Assembly (NCBI RefSeq): GCF_004766055.1
Contig: NZ_SPQR01000017.1
Span: 1-61,305, forward strand
DNA length: 61,305 nt
Direction: 5' to 3'
DNA from: Desulfosporosinus sp. Sb-LF
Lineage (GTDB): Bacteria; Bacillota; Desulfitobacteriia; Desulfitobacteriales; Desulfitobacteriaceae
Shown: one piece after another, positions 54,940-61,305 of the stretch
How positions within the stretch are numbered: the first letter of the stretch is position 1
Layout of the letters: every line of letters starts with the position of its first letter
Notes under the pieces: generated by a model
What the model saw: only the letters and a program-made list of their open reading frames with translations
The model's database searches: none
What the model was told of the DNA's origin: nothing
Position numbers and translations under genes: made by a program

Positions 54940-55015
54940 TGGTGCGCCACCCAGGGATCGAACCAGGGACCTGCCGATTAAGAGTCGGATGCTCTACCAG
55001 CTGAGCTAGTGGCGC
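54940..55015 (-). tRNA. tRNA-Lys (anticodon CTT)
   Basis: Cloverleaf on the minus strand: acceptor GCGCCAC/GTGGCGC with encoded ACCA, D-arm GCTCAGCTGGTAGAGC, anticodon loop CTCTTAA (anticodon CTT), TTCGATC T-loop. Oddity: the T-stem reads CCTGG/CCTGG, which leaves a central T-T mismatch; CCAGG would be expected. The anticodon stem also has a T-C pair at its outer end. Either sequence variation, error or a weakened tRNA. Confidence 0.93.
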
Positions 55016-55068
55016 AATAACAACAAAACGTATTATACTCCTAAATGATAGAATGGTCAAGCTCTTCA

Positions 55069-56472
55069 TTATCTACTTTCTAGGTCAGCTGCCAAATTAA
55101 GAATAGCTTGGGCATATATTTTAGTTGTTAAGAGTAGGTTGTCGATTGGAATGTATTCATCAGCACAGTGAATCACTTCAGGTTCACCTGGAAAAGTAGG
55201 TCCAAAGGCAACGCCTTGGGGGAGAGCTTTAGCATAAGTTCCACCGCCTATAGCAAAAGCAAATGGCTCAAGACCAGTTACATCTGTATAGGCTTTGAGC
55301 AGCGATTGAACTAACGCACTTTCTTTTGGAACGTGATGTGCTCCCTGATGGTTTAATACATTAAGCCTAAAGTGTTTACATTGTGCTATTTCTTCGATTG
55401 GTTGAAAAACGTCATCCCGTTGATACGTAACTGGGTAACGAATATCAATGACTAAGCGGACCGTATCTGATGACAACTCTAAAATACCCAGGTTGAGCGA
55501 AAGCTTACCAGAGGGTTCATCGCTTAGAGCGATGCCAAAACCTTCGCCATGAAATCCATTGCCAGGGTGTGTCAAAATAAATTCGAGAGTGTTTTGTTCT
55601 TCCGCATTAAGAGGTAAAGTTCGCAGAAACTGCAAAGCATAAATAATTGCGTTTTTTCCGTCTTGAGGGAGACTACCATGTGCCCCCACTCCCCTAAAGA
55701 TAAGCTTCGATTCCTGTTCATTATCTTGCCAATTGAGAAGGCCGCTAACCCCTTCTGGAAAAGAGAAGTCACTCAATTTTTGGTTAACAACATCATAAGC
55801 TATCCCCTTTAGAGTAACTTCACAAACATCTGGGACGATATTGGCCCGTTCTCCGCCCTGAACTCGGACAATATGAGGAAAAGGGGTCGCCTGGGCTTGA
55901 CTTAATTCAAGGTGAAGAATTCCCTTTTCTGCATGAATCACCGGAAACTCGGCATCTGGGGCAAACCCTATTTGAGGAACTTCTTCCTTATTGAAATAGT
56001 AATCCATATCTGCCCACCCTGATTCTTCATCCGTACCTATAATCAGACGCACTCGCATGTTTAAGGTGATATTGGCATCCTTAATTGCTTTCATAGCAAA
56101 AAGAGCCGCTAACGATGGCCCTTTGTCATCTAATGCACCCCGACCGAAGATTTTGCCGTCTTTAATGGTCGCACTATAAGGGGGCACCGACCATCCATCT
56201 CCTTCCGGTACAACATCAATATGGCCCAGAATTCCCAGAAGATCCCCCGTGCCCATTTCAATATGACCAGCATACCCATCAACATTTTTAACGGTAAATC
56301 CAAATTTCTCTCCCAAACCTAAAGTCCACTCTAAGGCCTCACTGATTCCATGTCCAAAAGGAGCACCCGCGGCGACATCTTTAATATCCTTGACACTCTT
56401 AATCTGAATACATGCTTGGGTGGCAGCAATTATGTCTTCTTTCATCAAATCAATCTGTTGGTCAAGACGCAT
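55069..56472 (-). CDS. pepV: Dipeptidase PepV (M20 family)
   Basis: 467 residues from ATG 56472 (AAGGA nine bases before; the ATG at 56481 sits on the ribosome site). GILGHIDVVPEGDGW (Zn His/Asp), GRGALDDKGPSLAALFAMK, GTDEESGWADMDYYF (catalytic Glu), and the C-terminal ADEYIPIDNLL are PepV/PepA Xaa-His-type motifs. Cleaves dipeptides in the cytoplasm. It ends 53 bases before the tRNA-Lys. Confidence 0.94.
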   Translation of the reverse strand: MRLDQQIDLMKEDIIAATQACIQIKSVKDIKDVAAGAPFGHGISEALEWTLGLGEKFGFTVKNVDGYAGHIEMGTGDLLGILGHIDVVPEGDGWSVPPYSATIKDGKIFGRGALDDKGPSLAALFAMKAIKDANITLNMRVRLIIGTDEESGWADMDYYFNKEEVPQIGFAPDAEFPVIHAEKGILHLELSQAQATPFPHIVRVQGGERANIVPDVCEVTLKGIAYDVVNQKLSDFSFPEGVSGLLNWQDNEQESKLIFRGVGAHGSLPQDGKNAIIYALQFLRTLPLNAEEQNTLEFILTHPGNGFHGEGFGIALSDEPSGKLSLNLGILELSSDTVRLVIDIRYPVTYQRDDVFQPIEEIAQCKHFRLNVLNHQGAHHVPKESALVQSLLKAYTDVTGLEPFAFAIGGGTYAKALPQGVAFGPTFPGEPEVIHCADEYIPIDNLLLTTKIYAQAILNLAADLESR

Positions 56473-56574
56473 TTTTATCATTCCTTCGTGATTTAATATT
56501 TACAACTCATCCAAGCATACCCATATTAAGAAATGAAGTTGCATTAGAGATAAAATAAAATTATACGTGAGCTG

Positions 56575-58590
56575 TTACGGAGTTAATGGAGAAAACTTAA
56601 CATCGATACTTGTTCCCTTTGTCACAACTTTTCCAGCCTGTGGTAATTGTTGATTCACCAATCCACTACCCGTAAAGTTAAAGTGTAATTCCGATTTCGT
56701 CAGCGTGTCACCAACCTGGCGCATAGTCATGCCCGTCAAGTCCGGAATAACAACTTCCCCCCCCACTGGTGTACGTTCTGGGACTACCGATTTTGGTGAT
56801 GGTCTTACAGCAGAATCGCTAGGAGCAATGGAAACTGTGCTTTGGGTATCCTTAGCCACAGGAAGGCCGTAGTATTGCAAAGCTCCTTCAATTATGGCTT
56901 TAGCCCTTGGTCCCCCCAACGACCCACCTTGATGCCCTTCCGGTGTTTTAGGCGAATCGATAATTATCAGCACAGCAATTTTAGGATCTTCTGCGGGGGC
57001 AAAAGCTGCAAATGAAGCAATAAAGTCTGTTGTAGAATATTGCCCAGTTTTAGGATCTACTTTTTGAGCAGTTCCGGTTTTACCTGCCACATTTATACCA
57101 GGAATTGCGGCAAGATGTCCCGTTCCATCAGAAACAACTTGTTCGAGGACTTTAGTCATTTGCGAAGCGGTTGCTTTTGAGACTACTTGACGTATAGGAG
57201 TCGGTTTTTGTTGTTGAATGAGTTGGCCATCTGGCGTCGTAATTTTATCGACAATATAAGGGCGATAAAGTGTCCCTCCATTGGCAACCGCAGAAATGGC
57301 AGATATTAATTGGATCGGTGTGACCGAATTAGCTTGACCAAAAGACATAGTTGCCAAATCAATATCTCGCACTTTGTCTTGTGGAATGAGCAATCCACTT
57401 TCTTCACCGGAAATATCAATTCCTGTTTTAGAGCCGAAACCAAAAGCTTTTAAATAAGAATAGAAAGAATTTTTACCTAACTTCATTCCAACTTGGGCCA
57501 ATACGACATTGGAAGACAACTGCATACCTTGAGTAAATGTAGGGTTACCGTGAGGCTTTTGATCGGAATCCCAGTTTGTAATTATTCGTGGCGGAATTCG
57601 TAGGTAGCCAGGATCGGGGAACGTATCATCTGGGCGAATTACCCCTTCTTCCAAAGCGGCTGAACCAGTAACAATCTTAAAGGTTGATCCTGGTTCATAA
57701 GACATTCCTATCCCTAGATTACGGCGGGATTCGGGTGTGGCTTTATCATAGTCTGTCGGATCAAACGTGGGACGGGATCCCATCCCTAAAACACGTCCTG
57801 TCTTCGGATCAATCGCCAGAATAGTAACACTATTGGCATTAGTGGATTTCTGTGCATCATCAAGTTGTTGCTCGATGAAATATTGAATTGTGGAATCTAA
57901 TGTTAAGAACACAGAGTTTCCTGGGCTTGAAGGGTCGTTTTGGTGAAGAGCATCCAGGATAGATCGCGCTCTAGTATCCTGTTCCTGGGATTGAAAACCG
58001 GGCTTTCCAAACAATATTTTATCATAATAAGATTCCACTCCTTCCACTCCATGTCCGTCTCTATTTACAATTCCAAGTGCTGAGGCGGCAAATTCCCCCA
58101 TAGGATAGACGCGTTTTTCTTCTTCATTGAGAGCAACACCGGGAATTTTCAGGGCCATAATCTCATCTGCTTTTTGAATATCTACTTGATGTGCAATGCT
58201 AATCCATGATAAATCTTTGTTTAGTTTATTAAAAATATCTTGTGTATTTATTCCTAAGATACCGCCAAGTTGCTTAGCTATGTCTTCTTTAGTACTCTTT
58301 AATTTCTTTTGAGTAATCAAATCACTCAACGTTTTCGGGTCCGCATAAATTTCTTTAACCGGAATGCTCTGAGCTAAGACATTGCCTTGGGCATCAAAGA
58401 TAGAGCCTCTATCTGGTCGAATGCTCTGATCCGTCGTTCGACGTTCAATCCCTTTGGCTTTGAGATCTGAAGCTTGTACTATTTGAAGGGTCACGAGCCT
58501 CCCAAACACCACAAGAATCACGCCCAACAATAGATATTGGACCCATCGATCGCGTGAAAAATAACTAATTGCTCGTTTATTTTTCCTCAA
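56575..58590 (-). CDS. Penicillin-binding protein, class B with PASTA domain
   Basis: About 671 residues. N-terminal membrane helix (VQYLLLGVILVVFGRLVTL), dimerisation domain with RPDRGSIFDAQGNVLAQS, transpeptidase with STFK (Ser304-Lys307 counting from ATG 58596), SSN (361-363) and KTGTA (506-510), and one PASTA domain at the C-terminus. FtsI/SpoVD-type D,D-transpeptidase; SpoVD for the spore cortex or FtsI for division cannot be separated. TTG 58590 follows GAGGGG by six bases and is preferred to ATG 58596, which overlaps it. Not in a division cluster. Confidence 0.92.
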   Translation of the reverse strand: MRKNKRAISYFSRDRWVQYLLLGVILVVFGRLVTLQIVQASDLKAKGIERRTTDQSIRPDRGSIFDAQGNVLAQSIPVKEIYADPKTLSDLITQKKLKSTKEDIAKQLGGILGINTQDIFNKLNKDLSWISIAHQVDIQKADEIMALKIPGVALNEEEKRVYPMGEFAASALGIVNRDGHGVEGVESYYDKILFGKPGFQSQEQDTRARSILDALHQNDPSSPGNSVFLTLDSTIQYFIEQQLDDAQKSTNANSVTILAIDPKTGRVLGMGSRPTFDPTDYDKATPESRRNLGIGMSYEPGSTFKIVTGSAALEEGVIRPDDTFPDPGYLRIPPRIITNWDSDQKPHGNPTFTQGMQLSSNVVLAQVGMKLGKNSFYSYLKAFGFGSKTGIDISGEESGLLIPQDKVRDIDLATMSFGQANSVTPIQLISAISAVANGGTLYRPYIVDKITTPDGQLIQQQKPTPIRQVVSKATASQMTKVLEQVVSDGTGHLAAIPGINVAGKTGTAQKVDPKTGQYSTTDFIASFAAFAPAEDPKIAVLIIIDSPKTPEGHQGGSLGGPRAKAIIEGALQYYGLPVAKDTQSTVSIAPSDSAVRPSPKSVVPERTPVGGEVVIPDLTGMTMRQVGDTLTKSELHFNFTGSGLVNQQLPQAGKVVTKGTSIDVKFSPLTP

Positions 58591-58739
58591 GAGCATCCCC
58601 TCTTTTCTCCATTAATATTATATAACATTTAACGACGAGGTTCCTAGTCCTTTTTTAAGTAAAGGTGATCTAAATCCTTTTGCACGCTTCTTCTTAGTGA
58701 ATCATACAATAATAAAAAAGACGAAAGGAGACTTGAGAT

Positions 58740-58907
58740 ATGAATAGCCCTCAAGAAATTGCCACTCGAATTACCATGGCATGGCTAAATGCCTTTGCGA
58801 CCGTCACAAAAGAGTTAGGTCATGTGGATCAACATATTCCAACTCCCCAAGAAGTTAGTGAATTTTTTATTGAAATACACCACACAGCGCAAAAAACTAA
58901 TACTTAA
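58740..58907 (+). CDS. Small protein, 55 residues
   Basis: Reads MNSPQEIATRITMAWLNAF, ATVTKELGHVDQHIPTPQEV, then SEFFIEIHHTAQKTNT. Strong site (GAAAGGAG) before ATG. Probably a helical soluble protein; no known domain. Divergent from the PBP gene. Confidence 0.62.
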   Translation: MNSPQEIATRITMAWLNAFATVTKELGHVDQHIPTPQEVSEFFIEIHHTAQKTNT

Positions 58908-59042
58908 CCTAAGTCTACTTTCACTAAAATTGTTCAATTTGGAAAATCTCATAATAAGAGCTTCCGCTTTCTTAACTAACGATGGCAATTTTTATAAGCC
59001 ACCTCGCTAAGAAATCGCAAGCTCTTGATTGTATTTTGTCCT

Positions 59043-59071
59043 TTGAAGGGGGAAAAATATGCTAAGATAAT
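59043..59071 (+). promoter_or_regulatory. Possible sigma-A promoter on the plus strand, antisense to rhomboid gene
   Basis: TTGAAG, a 17-base spacer and GATAAT. Transcription would run into the 3' end of the rhomboid gene in antisense. A 38-codon frame beginning at 59083 (MKIWYTIGIIVLLYHF...) follows only 12 bases after the -10, too close for a normal leader. Confidence 0.35.
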
Positions 59072-59123
59072 GAGGTATTTTTATGAAAATTTGGTACACC
59101 ATAGGCATTATCGTACTACTGTA

Positions 59124-60071
59124 TCACTTCAAAGGTGCTAGTTTGGAAAAAAGAACACTTATAATTGTTCCGGTAAGCAGTCCACCCAGATGGGCATAGT
59201 TATCAATACCTGGCTGGATAAAACCGAATCCTAAATTTACAACAATTACAACCATCAGATTCATCCCTAAGCCAGATTTCCATAGATAGGGCCGTTTAAA
59301 ACAATAATACAGTAGCGAACCCAAAAGGCCAAAAATTGCCCCAGAGGCTCCTGCAGAAAGAGCAGAAGAAAACAGAAAACTTGCAATGGATCCTCCAATG
59401 CCACTAAATATATAGATCATCAAGAATCTTCGATGCCCAAAACTCTCTTCGGTCAAGGGACCCAATGACCACAAAGCATAAAGGTTAAAGAAGAGATGCA
59501 TTGCACCAATATGAATAAAATTGCTCGTGAGAAAACGCCAAATCTCACCTGCTCGAATCAGGGTATTGACTTTAGCACCAAAAGCGATAAGAACACGTTG
59601 ATCTGTCGATCCACCAGCAAAAGTCATAAGCAGAAAAACCGCAATGTTAATGCCCAATACGAAATACGTAAAAAAGGGGATGAACGTTTTTTTTAGTTCT
59701 AACTGTCCTATAATCTCCGACTTTCCACTCGCAAGTTGCTTTAACCACCGAGGTATCATCTGATCGTTGGTCGGAGGATACGGAAATAGATTCCCTCGTT
59801 GTGTATCCCAGTACCAAAGCTGTATATCATAGAAACGATGCTGCCTCAAGTGTGAAGAATCAACTCCTTCAAGGCAAAAAACAATAACGTCCCACTTGCG
59901 AATGTCAACAAACTCAAAAATCCATGGTTCAAAATCTTGAGGAAGTTCATTGAAATTACCGAATAAAAGCCCATGTGTCTGTGCCTCGTGCGTGGCGCAA
60001 ACCCAGCTATTTTCTAGTTTAACTAGCGTCCATCCTGATTGTATGAGGTTTTTAGTTATTTGTTCAAGCAC
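59124..60071 (-). CDS. Rhomboid family intramembrane serine protease
   Basis: 315 residues. A soluble N-terminal domain of about 125 residues precedes six helices. Catalytic Ser243 in GASGAIFG and His294 in NYAHLGGLL, with the HxxxN-type HLFFNLYALWSLG (Asn near 196), are all present, so it should be active. Substrates unknown. GTG start after AGAGGTG. Lies 163 bases after larE on the same strand. Confidence 0.93.
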   Translation of the reverse strand: MLEQITKNLIQSGWTLVKLENSWVCATHEAQTHGLLFGNFNELPQDFEPWIFEFVDIRKWDVIVFCLEGVDSSHLRQHRFYDIQLWYWDTQRGNLFPYPPTNDQMIPRWLKQLASGKSEIIGQLELKKTFIPFFTYFVLGINIAVFLLMTFAGGSTDQRVLIAFGAKVNTLIRAGEIWRFLTSNFIHIGAMHLFFNLYALWSLGPLTEESFGHRRFLMIYIFSGIGGSIASFLFSSALSAGASGAIFGLLGSLLYYCFKRPYLWKSGLGMNLMVVIVVNLGFGFIQPGIDNYAHLGGLLTGTIISVLFSKLAPLK

Positions 60072-60234
60072 GTTATCACCTCTAGTTTTAGATCTTTTCT
60101 AAAACCCCTCGCAAAAACTCGGAAATAATGTAATCCTTTTCTTGTGTCAAAACTCAAAGTTGAGATGCTCATACATAAATAAGATCGGCTCTCTTTCGAG
60201 TACAGAGATCCTGTAGAAATGGTGAATTCTCTTA

Positions 60235-60993
60235 CTAAATAGGGTTTAAACTTCCTGAACGGAGACCCATTAGGTCTAGTGTTACAAATCGAAAGCCGAT
60301 TGTTTGCAAGGGAGTCGCGATTTCTGAATGTTCCTGAACTATTTTTAAAAAATGATTTATAGGAACCTCTATACGGGCTATATCTCCATGTACCCTTACC
60401 CTGCATTCTGTGTAGCCTTTCTGATAAAGAACAGCTTCAGCCTGTGCAATACGTTGAAGTAATTCTGCAGTGATAGAATCTCCAAAAGGTACTCGCGATG
60501 CTAGACAAGCCATGGAAGGCTTATTCCACGTGGGTAAATTTCGGCGTTCAGATAGAACACGGATTTCCGCTTTAGTAAGGCCCACTTCTAGTAGCGGGCT
60601 AAGGATCCCTAACTCTTCAAGCGCTATCCGCCCAGGACGATAGTCCGTGGAGTCCGAAGCGTTAGTACCCTCGATAACCGTCGAGTAACCAAATGTTTTA
60701 CTAAAACACTGAAAAGTCTCGAAAAGTATCTTTTTACAAAAATAACAGCGATCAGGCGGATTCTTACGAAACGCTTCTAACGCCAAGATATCCAAGTCAA
60801 GAACTTCTACTGGAAAATGAAGACTATCCACAAGAGCTAGAGCTTCCTTTTCTTCCTGAGGAGAAATCATAGGACCCCTCGCTAAAACGGCCTTACAATT
60901 TTGGCCTAAGGATTCGTGAGCAATTGCCAAAAGGTAAGTAGAATCCACTCCGCCGGAAAAGGCAACCAAGACTTTTTTGAAGGACTTTATCAC
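60235..60993 (-). CDS. larE: LarE: ATP-dependent sacrificial sulfur transferase
   Basis: 252 residues from GTG 60993. PP-loop VAFSGGVDSTYLL (10-22), DRCYFCKK, EGTNASDSTDYRPGR, and CLASRVPFG, whose Cys is the expected sacrificial or cluster site. LarE installs sulfurs on the pyridinium cofactor of lactate racemase and related nickel-pincer enzymes. larB and larC are not in the window. The start is doubtful: the frame stays open upstream with KLLEDALRKEAYLIK, which looks like the genuine family N-terminus, but the only upstream starts are CTG (61035) or ATA, with no ribosome site. Confidence 0.88.
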   Translation of the reverse strand: MIKSFKKVLVAFSGGVDSTYLLAIAHESLGQNCKAVLARGPMISPQEEKEALALVDSLHFPVEVLDLDILALEAFRKNPPDRCYFCKKILFETFQCFSKTFGYSTVIEGTNASDSTDYRPGRIALEELGILSPLLEVGLTKAEIRVLSERRNLPTWNKPSMACLASRVPFGDSITAELLQRIAQAEAVLYQKGYTECRVRVHGDIARIEVPINHFLKIVQEHSEIATPLQTIGFRFVTLDLMGLRSGSLNPI

Positions 60994-61145
60994 CTTAATG
61001 AGATATGCCTCTTTTCTAAGGGCATCTTCTAGCAGTTTTATATTTTGTATGTTTTATCACTTCTTTCGTCCTAATTCTATCCATTCGTTGTATGGTTGTC
61101 AAAGAAGATCTGCCCCCATGGGCATTATACTTTGACATGAAAATC

Positions 61146-61183
61146 AAAGAGCAGAGGTGGCATAAAAGCCTACCCTGCTCTTT
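61146..61183 (-). terminator. Terminator of the gene at the right edge
   Basis: AAAGAGCAG pairs with CTGCTCTTT, with further imperfect pairing inside; the minus strand continues TTTGATTTTC. Confidence 0.75.
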
Positions 61184-61222
61184 ATCTACTTCGACTAGTT
61201 TAAAGGTTATAAAGACAGACAC

Positions 61223-61305
61223 TTAGCCGTTTTTCCACGAAACTCCAAATCCACCTCTAGGGTATTTCCAGTTAATGTTACCAAACGGACAGCCTATGAG
61301 GCATG
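61223..61305 (-). CDS. 3' end of an unidentified gene (partial)
   Basis: A frame open from the right window edge reads CLIGCPFGNINWKYPRGG, then FGVSWKNG, stop TAA at 61223-61225. A terminator follows at 61146-61183, supporting a genuine gene end. CxxxCPFG resembles a cluster-binding motif, but 26 residues are too few to name a family. Confidence 0.35.
   Translation of the reverse strand, partial: CLIGCPFGNINWKYPRGGFGVSWKNG

Noticed and set aside
54734-55069. 111-codon minus-strand frame over the tRNA
   Set aside because: It runs through the tRNA-Lys gene and its terminator, and is a chance frame.
59083-59199. 38-codon plus-strand frame MKIWYTIGIIVLLYHF...
   Set aside because: It starts only 12 bases after the putative -10 and overlaps the rhomboid gene antisense; support is too weak for a gene.
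61016-61222. 68-codon minus-strand frame near the right edge
   Set aside because: It spans a terminator hairpin and the upstream part of larE, with no ribosome site; chance frame.

Overview
The window looks like a chromosomal segment of a spore-forming, anaerobic, low-to-mid G+C Firmicute of the Peptococcaceae/Desulfitobacteriaceae type (Desulfosporosinus or Desulfitobacterium-like). This rests on the order mutS-mutL-miaA-hfq-spoVK-hflX-ynbB with lexA nearby, a butyryl-CoA-type acyl-CoA pathway under a sigma-54 promoter, a YlbF protein with a Cys/Gly tail, and many Shine-Dalgarno-driven TTG/GTG starts. The genus is inferred; no 16S gene is present.

Positions 1-9110 are an accessory island. 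Three copies of one DDE insertion sequence lie here. One is nearly complete (3281-4792, 15/16-matching terminal repeats) but frameshifted, and two are remnants that look nested (1-399 and 400-1245). The second remnant has cut a YdbC/PC4-like gene down to its 3' end. A broken IS21-type istB follows (4808-5537). Cargo between the IS pieces is a DinB-family gene, a nuclease-like/DUF6508-like gene and an AT-rich PHP-AAA ATPase fusion of the TrlF type, the best candidate for a conflict or defence function. A near-perfect 30-bp hairpin lies in the gene-poor stretch that ends the island.

Positions 9111-41809 are housekeeping, mostly on the minus strand: cell-wall enzymes (two DD-carboxypeptidases, two M23 proteins, ddl), lexA with an SOS box shared with a divergent M23 gene, lepB, a PLP enzyme, hflX with an N-terminal JAMM-like module, spoVK, typA, then (in transcription order) mutS, a hydantoinase-like gene, an HDAC-like deacetylase, mutL, a methyltransferase, miaA and hfq. 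Next come ylbF, miaB, an AI-2E-family transporter, degV, a thioesterase, small genes, an MBL hydrolase and gap-pyk behind nested palindromes.

Positions 42027-52299 hold a double P-loop ATPase and a complete acetyl-CoA/butyryl-CoA cluster (thlA, etfA, etfB, bcd, crt, hbd). A perfect -24/-12 promoter lies ahead of hbd, and a PAS-PAS-AAA+-Fis sigma-54 activator is encoded just upstream. A decayed copy of the bcd 3' end lies between bcd and etfB.

Positions 52300-61305 hold a 35-codon gene, a Crp/Fnr regulator, a siroheme-type/ferredoxin protein, a CBS-domain protein, tRNA-Lys(CTT), pepV, a PASTA penicillin-binding protein, a 55-codon gene, a rhomboid protease, larE and the 3' end of an unidentified gene. 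I saw no CRISPR array, rRNA or recognisable riboswitch.
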